Made by a program: the position numbers and the translations under genes. The notes beneath the pieces are model-generated. The model was given only the letters and a program-made list of their open reading frames with translations, did not search any database and had not been told where the DNA came from. This document shows positions 1 to 11,300 of a stretch of 64,000 bases of DNA, one piece after another; position 1 is the first letter of the stretch; the number at the start of each line of letters is the position of its first letter. Source of the stretch: Echinococcus granulosus (taxonomy: Eukaryota; Platyhelminthes; Cestoda; Cyclophyllidea; Taeniidae). Location of the stretch: contig NW_020170387.1 in assembly GCF_000524195.1 (NCBI RefSeq), positions 1,710,021 to 1,774,020 on the forward strand, written 5' to 3'.

Positions 1-1060
1 AGCTGCAACTAAACTGCTAGTAAATTGTTTGCGCACTTGCTTTCTAGGACAAATAGCAAAGCAAACTCCTTGGTTTATGACTATTCTTAGCCATTCATTC
101 AAGTATTTATTGGAAACCAAGCCATTAATTCCGTTTCCAGCTAGTCGTAATTTGGAAAGTTGTAGTTACCTATCAAGGTTTCCGCAACTTATTTTAAACA
201 AGTTCGATTTGAACCGGATAATTCTTTATTCGTTTTGTCGAGTCATTAACCGAAAAATCTTTGAATCATGTAATTCGTGACTCACGTTTGCATAAAGTAC
301 CACAGATGAGTCCTCAGATGACAACTCTTCTTATGGCATGTTTTAGCCTTTTGAGTTCATTCTTGTTAACAGCCAAACTTAAAGCGGCGTTACGAGCCAT
401 AAGCTTGTTGTAGATGTGTCTACGAAACAAAAACTCAGTTGCAATTTTAGCATCCAAGTTAGTCGACTTCGTGTGTAGTATCATTAAATTGTGCTCTGAA
501 AGGGACTTGTCGAAGTCAAGTAACTGGAATTTCCTCCATTATATGAACATACTACTTTTTCAGTCTGAAAAATGTGTACATTCCAAGTAGAGGTAGAGGG
601 TAACCTCATACGGAGCCATTTCCGGCGTAGTGCGCTGCCTCCCAGATGACTAATCGGCCCACTCTGCACAGTTAGCAGATGCCTATTAATCACCCATCTT
701 AGGGAAGGGTGATTCACCAGACGAGTTGCATGTCTTCTGCAGGCAATGCACGGTCCATCCGCACACAGCAACTGTCTTGGCACTCTTGCGATTTAGGTCT
801 CATGCGAGGAACCTACATCTGGTACTGATGGGATCTCAAAGTTCATGCAAGTTAATCATTACTGAAAACTTCAAAACAAGCTACAGTCTCCACCCATTCG
901 TCTCTCTTAACCAAATCTTAGTTGTGAAGAGGACATTTCACTCTTAGGTATGAATGTTTTAATGCTGATCCGATTTTTGTCCTCACGTGCTGCAAAATGG
1001 CTAAAACGGATTCCAAAAACACTTGTCTGTTCATTCTGCGGTTGCCTTGTTGAAATGTAG
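1..1060. other. No supported coding sequence; probable intron or 5' flank of first sHSP gene
   Basis: The upstream N-terminal exons expected for the first sHSP gene are not visible here. I looked for counterparts of the two N-terminal exons of the neighbouring sHSP gene (an aromatic- and Met-rich helix ending in an Asp-Glu-Asn-Gly-Gln-like junction) and found none. Short open frames in both directions have no recognisable family signature. The stretch is probably intronic, with the missing exons left of the window edge. Confidence 0.4.
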
Positions 1061-2116
1061 GTTCACTTCAAGCTACGCTTCGATGCGAAGGACTTTGCTC
1101 CGGAGGACATTGACGTCACCACAGTGGGCAAGCGGTTGACTGTACATGCCAGTAAGTCGGTCAAGACGGCCACCTCTACCAGCACCCGCGAGTTTAGCCG
1201 CTCCGTCGATCTGCCACGCTCTATCGACCACGAAAAATTCCAGTGTTCTCTCACTGAGGTGAGGTTTTCAATTTTTTCTTCGTTTTTCAATTTCAGACTA
1301 GCCAAAAGATTCCACAATGCTTCATAAAGAGCTAATTTTACTTTTTCATTAACTGAAAAAAAAAATAGGGTTCATTGTTGGTTGTTTTAACTACTTTATT
1401 AGTTTTATTCCCTTTTGAGAAACGAAGATTATACTAGGCTAAATTATTCCTTGTTTATGCAAATTTTTAAAGACGTATACTTATAATGTAAAGTTAGTGC
1501 TGTTTTACCATCAGAGGTGACTTGAGTGTGTTTTGTGGTTCTTCCAAATAACGGTATACTTTCCTCATGAAACAGGATGGCGTACTTGTATTGGATGCTC
1601 CTGTCAAAGCCCCAGACTATGCCTCAATTACTTTCGACTCAGGTCACAACCTCGGTATCCGTCCGAAGGATTCGTCTGCTTTGAAACCCGCTGAAACACA
1701 AGTTACAAGCTCAAGTACGTTACTGAATCACTAGCTGCTACTGAAATGCAGTTAGTAAGCATACAACAACTACGCATTGTTGTGGAATTGCAGGCCTCAA
1801 GATTACAGGACAGTCAGGTCCAGTTATTTTGAATGACGGTACTGGTGGTCGAAAGATTCACCTGGAGGTGCCAGTTGAAGCTGGTTACTCGGCGGACGAT
1901 CTCTGCGTTCGCATGGATGCCAATAAAATCTGTGTCTCAGGGAAGAAGGAGCGAAGCACCGACAGATCAACTTCGGGGTCCTGTTCCAAGAGTTCCGAGT
2001 TTTCGGAATTCACACGCACATTCGAGGTGCCAGAGACCATTGATCCGTTCACCGTCTCTGCCATTCTCAAGGACAATACTCTGGTTATTGAGGCGCCTCT
2101 TCTCTGCACCGTCTAG
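1061..2116 (+). CDS. Two-domain small heat-shock protein (p36/p40 type), 5'-partial
   Basis: ATP-independent cytosolic chaperone that holds unfolding proteins; the same family includes the schistosome major egg antigen p40. Three exons are readable: 1061-1258, 1576-1714 and 1794-2116 (TAG stop). All have GT-AG borders and matching phases (0, then 1). Exon one opens with VHFKLRFDAKDFAPEDIDV, the first beta strands of alpha-crystallin domain 1. Exon two opens with the conserved DGVLVLDAP strand and then a linker. The last exon carries a whole second domain, from RKIHLEVPVEAGYSADDL to DNTLVIEAP. About 218 residues are present against roughly 320-350 for the family, so the N-terminal region (about 100 residues) is missing, most likely left of the window. 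The exon lengths and phases match the next gene, indicating tandem duplication. Confidence 0.85.
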
Positions 2117-2332
2117 ACACTTCTCATCCGCTTCCCTCTCAGCAATTCATCACAACCTCTTCATCACTGTAACGCAACTTATTTACGCACTAGCATTTAA
2201 CGCACCCACATGCTTTTGATTGCTTCCTTCTCTTTTCCATCTCTCTCTCGCTATCCTTCAAACATTTTATCCATTTCTACGTTTCACGGCACTGCTTTTG
2301 GTCGGATCGGTTTCATCCTCTCAGTTAAAATT

Positions 2333-2338
2333 AATAAA
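2333..2338 (+). terminator. Candidate polyadenylation signal AATAAA of first sHSP gene
   Basis: AATAAA lies 217 nt after the TAG stop of the first sHSP gene, in pyrimidine-rich sequence consistent with a 3' UTR. It is the first exact AATAAA I see downstream on this strand. Confidence 0.45.
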
Positions 2339-3742
2339 ATGTTGCCTCGTGTGCTACTCTGTTTAATCGAGGGCTTTACTAGATCAAATGTTCACTGTTA
2401 GCTTATTTGCTCTTATTTCGTTTGAGGCACTCATCAGAGCTAATCGTACTATCCTGTTGTCTTAATCGTTGCCAGTAATAGCAACACGCACTAGCCTTGA
2501 TCAACAGGTCCGACTGTTCATAATCGTGTCACCTAAATGCTAAATCCGTTTGACATCAGCTTATTGCTTTCATCAGTTTGAAGTCACGTGAATGGTGTTT
2601 CTGAGTTGACATCAATTTGAAAATCATGAATGTCAATTAATTGCACTAATCCTTATTTTTTTGTCCCAAAGCCTCCCAATCCTACACTTTAAGCCGATAA
2701 CTGCTAGCCTGTCAACTTCCGCAAACGAAAGAATGGCCATACTCAGCTAAACTACTTTTCATTTCACATTGGAATGCATTAGCCTCAACAGCTATTCCCG
2801 TATTCATGTCCAATCCGAATTAATGATAGCATCTTTTGATTAGATTCCTCATTTTTATGTAAATTGATAGGCTAAATGATTTGGCAATTAGGTTTCCAGA
2901 AGCTTCTTACAACAATTTAGCCTACATCTACCCCAAAAATATAGTGCATAAAGTGATTTTGTGTACCGCCATTCACAGTGGAAAAGTAATTGTTCAGAAG
3001 NNNNNNNNNNNNNNNNNNNNNNNNNNNNNNNNNNNNNNNNNNNNNNNNNNNNNNNNNNNNNNNNNNNNNNNNNNNNNNNNNNNNNNNNNNNNNNNNNNNN
3101 TCCCACTTTCAGGCTTCATTTATTGTATGATAAAACTAATATCTAGATAAAAAGTACTAAATACCTCGAACACTCTTGTTAGCCTAGTCATCAAACTGGG
3201 GTATTTCGCTTGTTGTCTAATGATTGGCAAATTAAGTGATGAGTTCTGTGGGAGATTTTCACTTTTTAAGGCACAAATGCCCTTACCGATAGATAATAGG
3301 ACTACCAGATAAGACAATCCAAAGTCCTGTGCAACGGCTTCTGCTTTTATACGATTAGGGTTACTCCGCTTTACGTCGGTACAGGTTTATGTGTTATGGA
3401 TCCATTTAATCCATTGTCTTAAGACTGCTTCAGATTTGTTGTCATTTGTGAAAGACGGGTAGAGTCCATTTCCCATTAGCTTCGCCTACTTTCTGGCTTA
3501 TTCTTTTTAAGTCAGTAATTTTTTGCACCATCTAACATTTTTTGAGGAAAAATCTTACCAGTCTTTGTCATCATTGCTCTTTCAAATACGCTTCATGCTA
3601 ATGTTCAGCTCTAATGCAATAAATCCATTCTTCCTAAATGATGGTGCGATAGGGACTAGATTATTCGAGCAAAAAAGACGTCTACGAATAAGTCATGTGT
3701 TTCTCGCCTAAGGAATATGCATGAAAGGTCATATGACACTCC
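2339..3742. other. Intergenic spacer between the two sHSP genes, with 100-N gap
   Basis: AT-rich and without a supportable coding exon. The assembly gap at 3001-3100 interrupts it. Nothing else is recognised. Confidence 0.5.
3001..3100. other. Assembly gap (100 N)
   Basis: Exactly 100 N, the placeholder length used for scaffold gaps of unknown size. Confidence 0.97.
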
Positions 3743-3750
3743 TTCTAGAA
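3743..3750 (+). promoter_or_regulatory. Candidate heat-shock element upstream of second sHSP gene
   Basis: TTCTAGAA is a perfect two-unit inverted heat-shock element core (nTTCnnGAAn), the binding unit of heat-shock factor HSF. It lies 116 nt upstream of the ATG at 3866 and about 30 nt upstream of a CCAAT box. A third canonical unit is not obvious on either side. The arrangement supports heat or stress induction of this gene. Confidence 0.55.
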
Positions 3751-3780
3751 CAATCGTGCGTCACCATAGTTCCGCAAGAG

Positions 3781-3785
3781 CCAAT
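3781..3785 (+). promoter_or_regulatory. CCAAT box
   Basis: CCAAT sits between the heat-shock element and a TATA-like box, 81 nt before the ATG. That order and spacing are typical of a stress-gene proximal promoter. Confidence 0.45.
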
Positions 3786-3806
3786 CAGTTTTCACACTAC
3801 CAAGGC

Positions 3807-3813
3807 TATTTAA
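3807..3813 (+). promoter_or_regulatory. TATA-like box TATTTAA
   Basis: TATTTAA lies 53 nt before the ATG at 3866. It would place transcription start near 3835-3842, leaving a short 5' leader of about 25-30 nt. Confidence 0.45.
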
Positions 3814-3865
3814 CTGGCGCTGAAGCACGTCCTTATGTTATTGCAGTGAGCTAGTTTTCATTGCA

Positions 3866-6800
3866 ATGGAGATTCCAGTGCGAAGAGGCCACCGCTCAGG
3901 GGACAGGCAACTGGCTGTGAGGCATTCTAGTGGCGATCGAGACACCTCCCATGAGCGTGATTTTCCTATTTGTCCATTTACCGATCTCAATCGCCAATTC
4001 GACACAATGGAAAGGCAGCTTGCAGATTTCAAGGCTAGTGAATCTGCTACTTTTGTGTTGCGTCGCTCAACTTTTTATTTTTAAAACAATGAGATTGTAT
4101 TTCACTCATTTCAAATCTGGACTCCACTTATTTTGTCACTTAATGGACACCTTCAGCGACCAGTAGTTAATGAATTCAGTGGCACGTTGATGCTACGATT
4201 GAAGTGAATTATGCATAGCCAAAATTTGAAATACCTAACTGATACATTTGACTTATACTATTAAGACATCGCTTTCGCTCCATCTGTTTAAACAAAAAAT
4301 GATTAATGAAATCGATGCCTTTGTACTTAGGTTCTCATTCTTTCATTTAAAAAGTCTTTTTTGGGGTATAAGTCTTCGTTGAATATCGTTCGAACAGTAT
4401 TTTAATGCATACACGTAAGTAGATTACTGTAACTGTATAAGGACTAACACTTTACGAAATGCCTTTTTTTGTTGTTCTCTTCATCTGGGTCAGTGGAACT
4501 CAGATTTTCCCTAACTAGTTTAAGCCATCGGTGCGATGAAATTCCAGAACTTAATGTGTGCGTGAGAATTTTGCCTTCACTATTGATATGAAATACTCTC
4601 CTATGAACCATCTATTAGCGATGGGTTGCTTTTTCCATGAGTGTCCATGAGTAGGGGTGCTGTTTGGGATTTTGCGTAAGTTTATATCATTTTTTTAACT
4701 TAAAGAGACGTTTCTCGAAGTATAATACTTCATTTCAATTTGTGGCTTCAAATCGCTTATTCGCCATGTAGGAGATGCATATGAATCAAATCTTTTTTTT
4801 TAAAATGAAACTCCGATTTAATGATCCTGATAGGCTGCTGTACTAAATTTCATAGGAACTAAAATCCATATGCTTGATCACTTGCTTTGCCTCAACACAC
4901 GTGTGAAATGGTTGCTTCTCTTTCACATGACCGGTGAATTACTAGACGCCTTCATTGTTCAGGAGTGCTTAAATAAGCATGTTCAAGTCCGTGGAACTGA
5001 ACAAAGTTAATGCTTCATCAATGCGTTTTGGTGAGATTCGAAAAAGGAATTGTTTCCTATGCTTTATTACCTACTCACTTAATGCACTCTGCGTCTCATT
5101 TGTACCTAGTCGCAAATAGTGTTTTGATTCTCGGCTCGTTGTAATTGATGCTGGTTGCTGATTTACCCTGTTCTTCTTCGTCAACTACAGTTATTTATTT
5201 TCAGCCCTTCGATGTGTTTCCTTCCTTTGGGGGCAGTGCGGGACCCTGGTTTACGCGCATCAATAATGAGATGCGAAGAGTCCATAACGAGATGATGAAT
5301 TTCATGCGCGATTCAGGCATGCAATCAAACTTCGATGATTTCTGGCGCTTTCCCAGCATAAAAGATTGCTTCTCCAAGGATGAAAACGGGCAGGTAGTCA
5401 TTACGTTCACATGGTAAATCTACCAGGCTTAGTGTGCAAGTTGTATTCACGAGGAAACTGGAGCAAGCGCCAACCTTTTAGGTTTACGTTTTATTTAGTC
5501 TTAAAAGTGCTAGTAAAACTGCTTCTCCCGGTATTGCAAGCAAACTTCTTAAGTCCGCTTCTTTCTAAAATGCAATTGTGTTTCATCTCTCGCAGACTTG
5601 GTTCAGGGCAAAGTTCGATCTCCAAGCGTTTAACCCGGAGGACATTGAAGTTAAAGTGGAAAACCAAACTCTCTCTGTCCACGCCAAGCACACTCAACGC
5701 GGGAATAACTCGTCCAGCGGACAGTACTTCTGCCGCGCCATGCTTCTGCCCGACGGAGTTTGCACAGAGGAGATCAAATCAAAGTTGGACAAGGTAACTA
5801 CTGATCGGATTTGATTTTTTGGGCGAAGCCAGCGTATTTCCACTGCCAAGTGTCACTCTGAAACCGTTAGGCGTTCGCCGGTCTTCACAATTTTTATTCA
5901 ATTTAATGTTTGGAACTGCATCAAGTTAGAATTTGCTGAAGCTTTTGCATACAGCAGAGTTTTCGCATCATACGATTTGTACTAATTTTCTGACTTGGTC
6001 ATGCGACTAGGTGTACTATGTTAAGCGTAGGTGTGTCGTTTCTGCATCGCTTAGTCCTCATCGTCGCCCAGGAAAGTACGTAAACGAATCGTTTGGTGTG
6101 CACAAAATTCCGAGGTACTCTAGCAAAGCTTCGACAAACCAGTTGATTTGTGGGTGGCGCTTCACTCCAAAAAACCTTGGTCAATAACATTGGCAAATGA
6201 AGGAACTTGTGAAAAATAGGATTATTCTATCCGAAACACTGATATCTTTTTGAAGTCTGCATGCAAATGTGGCTCCAATTACTTGCCTTCCAAAGTGTGA
6301 ACTATTAGAAACTAAGTAAGACTTCTTTAAATACATTTTGGCTTTAAATGAAGCAAGATTTTTGTTCTACTTGATGGATTTGACATAAAAGAACGAAGCC
6401 AATATCATTAGTCAATGAGAAGTATTTGTTCGGGAATTGAGTGCACTCTGAAGTTACACAAACCATGTCGCATTGTGTTGTTTAGAACGGAGTATTGACC
6501 GTGGAGGCGCCAGCTCCGGGCATCGAGGTGGAACGCCTGAGTCCGAGTCGGTCGACCCGCATTCCCATCGAGGAAGGTGGCTGTCGAAGACGATTCTATG
6601 ACCGCAGTGTCGGTATGTATGACTAACTCCGATGGCAGCAACAGTGGTAACACCGGCAACATTGGCGACAGCACATGCTTGCCGAGCATTCTAACGCCTA
6701 TCGTGGTGCCATCATTTCACTGGACCAGTCATTCACGTTCATCGTAACACCTGGACAACAGGCCCATCTCTGCACTCAATTTGACATTGCTTTCATTTGA

Positions 6801-7766
6801 CTAAATTTTGCACTTAATGTGATTTTTCTTTATAGAAAACGACTTTCGTTTCATAACTGTTTGCTCGGTTTATATGCACTAACTCTTACGCGTTAAGACC
6901 ACACTGCCCTAATGCTGTATTTCATATCGCACACTTTGACATACCCCCCCCCCCCCCCACCGGGTCTCATTCTTGCACCTGCCTTCAAAAAATAACTTCA
7001 AATTAAATCTTTCTCCTCATAATGAATGAAATCTATTCTCTAAGTAAATTCACGGCTCAAGGTGTTAAAATTAAACTAAGTCGAAATTGGGAGTGGTTTG
7101 TTGCGTGCGTCCCAAATTTTATACGAAGGACATGGCCAAGCAAACGAAGACAACTGATACCGTATAAAACCTATTTTCGGTAAACGCATGGAGAGGATGT
7201 CTAGGAAGATACACATTGGCAGATTCATCTAACATCCCAATTACTGCGTTCAGCTAAGGGAGTCATTGCATCCATCATGCCATCCACATTTAACCCCCGT
7301 CTTCCATTCGATTATAGGTCGCTTGAGGCCAAAGCATCGCAAAGGTAAATAATCGGCGCTTTCCCTCTTCATACAGAAAGACAGGCTCATAACTAACCAT
7401 CAGTTGTGAGAAAGTACTGCAACAAGATAATCACATTAACACTATACAGCTTTTGGGATGATTTTTGGCAAATGTAGATACTGTGGTGCTCAATAACAAT
7501 TTGAAAATTTCGCTGAAGCTCGAGAGGAATACGTCAGAGAAGACCAAAACGGCCTCCGATCACTGCACATAACGCTCCCAATTGACGGGATCTACGAGGG
7601 AAACCACCTTCACATTCAATGCAGCGGTGGCAAATTGGTAGTAGAGGGCGAAAGGGACGACAGCTACTTTTCCCGCTCCTTCCATGTTCCCTCCGATATT
7701 GATCCCGAGAGCCTCGATGCAAAGCTTTGCAATGGCGTTCTAACCATCACCGGCCCCATTCCGTAA
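3866..7766 (+). CDS. Two-domain small heat-shock protein (p36/p40 type), complete
   Basis: Paralogue of the preceding sHSP gene. Proposed exons: 3866-4037, 5191-5393, 5596-5793, 6486-6612, 7318-7344 and 7519-7766 (TAA), giving about 324 residues. A variant start of intron 1 (GC donor after 4033 joined to 5205) gives 318. Exons 1-2 encode a basic N-terminus and an amphipathic Met/Phe-rich arm. Exon 3 (198 nt, identical in length to its paralogue) begins TWFRAKFDLQAFNPEDIEV, the start of crystallin domain 1. Exon 4 begins NGVLTVEAP. A 27-nt micro-exon and exon 6 follow; exon 6 carries domain 2, ending in NGVLTITGPIP. Domain 2 is shorter than in the first gene and lacks the long linker. Promoter elements at 3743-3813 suggest heat induction. 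A chaperone role is inferred from the family. Confidence 0.85.
6944..6958. repeat. Poly-C tract (15 C)
   Basis: Uninterrupted run of 15 cytosines inside intron 4 of the second sHSP gene. G-quadruplex potential is limited because there is only one run. Confidence 0.8.
7318..7344 (+). other. 27-nt micro-exon of the second sHSP gene
   Basis: The 27 nt are flanked by a good acceptor (ATTATAG) and donor (GTAAAT). They keep phase 1 between exons 4 and 6 and add nine residues, GRLRPKHRK. They resemble the GIRPKD segment at the matching point of the paralogue, where the segment is part of a longer exon. Confidence 0.55.
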
Positions 7767-8373
7767 AGTCACTATGCCGCACAATTTTTGTGGCAAAACT
7801 GCATACCTGATAACCCATACGTATGCTTTGTTTGAAGCTTATATTTTCGTAAAACCAAAAAATAGTATACCGCTGTGATTCTAGCGCCACAGTCCTCCAG
7901 AACCTCAAAAGCAGGGAGTCGACACAAAAAAAGTATACTCATACCATACAGCTATTTGGATAATAAGGGTTGTGTTATGAGTGAGGAGTACTAAATGCCA
8001 AATGTCATAAACCGCGCTATTGCCATGAGAATGCTTTTCACCTAAATTATGAAAAAAGCATCCATAAGGTGAGGGCAAAGATAACCAAAGAGAAAATGCA
8101 ACTTCTGTATCACCTGTATAAGTACCATACTTCCTCATTAATAGAGTTTCCAAACAGTGCCAACAATAAACTTATTTAGGTGTTTTCGTAGTAATTTTAA
8201 CAGAACACTGAAATGAGGTCACAGAGAGGAAGAAGTAGCTGAATCGAACGTTGAGTGCCCTGATGGTCTGAAGATAAATTTTTAGCAAAGATAATTGCAT
8301 TCAGAAAAATTAATCCCTTCCATGTCGAACTTGGGTGCGGAACACATCGCTAAAATGGCCAAATTTCTTGATT
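7767..8373. other. Convergent 3' region between sHSP and MED15
   Basis: This 607-nt spacer lies between the stop codons of two convergent genes. It contains an AATAAA on the plus strand at 8165-8170 that could end the sHSP transcript. I see no exact AATAAA for the minus-strand MED15 transcript. Confidence 0.5.
8165..8170 (+). terminator. Candidate polyadenylation signal AATAAA of second sHSP gene
   Basis: AATAAA lies about 400 nt after the TAA stop of the second sHSP gene. It is the nearest exact signal in the convergent spacer. Confidence 0.35.
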
Positions 8374-11300
8374 TTAATGGCCACTAAGCCTCGCAAAAAG
8401 AGGCGGGGCTGAATAAGTTTCAGTACAAACGAAAGTGAAGAGTAAGTCGGGCCCAGAAGTTAGTTTGGATGAGAAATTGGGGAAGGTTGATGTAGAGCAT
8501 TCATCATTTGATAATAAAAAGCCTTTGACACAGAAACTGCAACTAACTCTGTTGCGGAGACAAGGTTCCACCAATGAGGAAACGAAACTTGCCCAAACTT
8601 CGGTCACAGTGAAGAGAGTGAGCTGGTCCGCCAGACGCTGGCGGAGGCGGAGACCCTCCAGGAATTGGACAACCAAAGTGGAAGCGGTCTTGCGGAAGGC
8701 GGTCACCTCATCCCGTGTGTAAAAAGAATTCCCCTCTCCGCTCCACTCCACTTGCGAATGAACCATGAAATCGGACCTGCGGACAAGCCAGTTGACTCGT
8801 GGAAGGGACAGATAGTCCGGCGGCAGACGAACAAACAGGGGAGGCACCCGACAGGGCATCAACTAAAACACACAACTAATCGCTTCAAGCGCCCTATCCC
8901 TCATTCCTTGCTGGTGTTGGTGGGCAATTCAACACGTACACCACTTTAAAATGACCGAAGCTTTTGTATAATTATACCAATGTGACGCGGTGTTCATTTA
9001 AAGCTAAATTGCACACGATTATCTCATCTAGAAAATTCGGTGCTGCAGCACCCAGTCACACACAAAAGTCGGTCGAATGAGCCAACCATGAAGCCCTTTG
9101 ATCAAACGAGCTGAAGTGAATTTACTGTAAATCCTAAAAGAATTGAAGATCAGTTCCAGCGATGGACAAAAGGCGCTATCAGAGGCAAATTACAATGAGG
9201 AGGTCCTTTGCGTTAATAAAAAAGTACAAAACCTTCAATGCCAACTATTCAAATCACACACTGTTCTCGCAAATTATTCGGTAGATGTTTATGAATGCTA
9301 ATCGATCTGGGTGACTCGTTAAATTAGAGAAGCATACGTAGAATTAATTGCTAACTACAACAGACTTAAGCCTTAATTGCGCATTTGACGATGCAGAGGT
9401 ATACGCACATTGGCCCTCACTTCATCGCACTCAGCACAAAGTCTTCATCTATGCATACGATGAGTCGTTTTAGCCATAAATTCAACTCTGTGTACCGAAA
9501 ACCCACAGTAATGTAATTGCATGGATAATTACCTTACACTCTAATTGACATAAAACAAAATGTGTGAAAGGTGAACCAGTAAAGTGAACAATATATCTCT
9601 ACAGATTAACTCAAGTGGCTTTGGCGTTCTGCTTGCCTTCTCATTAGATAACGCTAAAATGAAATGCAAATATGATCTGCTAATTCCAGTCATACATCCA
9701 CTACCTAGCAACTAGCAAAGCAGTGCGCTTATAATTAATTTAAAAGGGTGTGAATTCGCAAAAGACAGTGGAGGAGAGCAGGCAAGCAATAAACTAACCT
9801 TGTCAGTAAATAGGACTTCCAGGTGGAGACTGCTGTTCCACTCCGCCAAATCGCGACAGGTGACGTGGTTCTCCATCTCCTCCATGCTAGGGTATGCCTC
9901 AGCGGACGATGTGGAACCTTGATGTGGATGAGCTAGTGAAATCTCCACCCCCTCAAGGCTCTCTCTGATACGACCCAACTCCTGCCTCAGTCGAGGATTT
10001 ATATCCTCCATAGTGAGGTGTACATCCATTGATGATTTTCCACTGTACACAAGGCGGTCTACCACCAACGAAGATGTCAATTACTGTCGCACAAGAGACT
10101 GAAGTTTATCTCCTTTATTTGCAAAGACTTGTTTCCAAGAGTTCTGTTAAACTGAATTTTAAATCGTTCCAACTGCTCTTAAAGTTATGCATTTTTATCT
10201 CGGTTTCCACAGACATACTTAGAGCAAATGAGGAGCATTGACCAGCAGAAAAGCAAAGCACCATACAAGAGAAGCATGTACAAGACGAACATACCTTCAG
10301 CTCCGACATGAATCTGAAGTGAAAAAAGAAACATAAAATTGGGGCGAATCCACTTCACTTTGCCTTTTCTGTTGAACCTTGCAGCTGCCATCTACCACAT
10401 AATATCCAGGTAAGTTATTTTCAGTGTTACTTAACACACTACTGCAATATGCATTAGTAGGAAGGCAGTTAGTTATAGAACAGGGAAAACATACAGGTAC
10501 CTCCGCCATAGTCCGACGCTCTACACCACCAACTTTCGATCGTTTTGGGTCACACATTTGTCTGTCACCATCAGCACTACCAAAATCCCCCTCCACTTTC
10601 TCGCCTCCTCTTACACGCTTGCATCCAATGCGGAAGTTCATCTCGTCTTTCTCTGACGATTCCGCTTCGACCGCCACCTTCGCCACAGGCAGGGGACTTG
10701 GAAAAACATCCCGTGGTAGCACGTGACCTGTCGTCTCACGCAATTCGCGTGTCTCCTCTGATACCTACAAGGGGATCCGTTGGTGCTTATGAGGCCACTC
10801 ATCCTACCTGGCCCGGCCATGCACGTGTGACCTAGTGTAATAAACCCACCTCGTTCATAGCCCGAGTGAAGCGCACTCTGCCCACCTGCTTCTCAAGAGT
10901 CATAAATTCCTTTGCTAGTTTGTCCATGGCAGCTTGAAAGGGGTCGGCAGGGGGCTGGTGAGCTTGTTCGGATGTCACTATCATTTGCTGTTGCTGCTGT
11001 TGCTGTTGCATGTGCCGAGCTGTGGCAGCTGCGGCAGCGGACTGAGACGTCATTTGGCCAGGATATGGACATATTCCGGCTTCCGGAGGGTCCACTGGTT
11101 GCGACAAAAGGGAATTTAGGCTAGAAGATGTAGCTGCTAAAACAGTAACAAAAAATGGACATTTGAGAAACATTATCACTATCTCGTCCTTCTGAAAAAC
11201 TATTACTTTTCTTGACTCCAACTTTCAGCCTCACGTTAAAAGAAATGATATCAATGCTTGTTTTTCAGTCAAAATGAATTGGCCTTTCAATGGAATAGCG

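Noticed and set aside
8435..8722. Plus-strand open frame with basic, charged composition
   Set aside because: It lies entirely antisense to the conserved MED15 C-terminal exon, whose minus-strand product is recognised.
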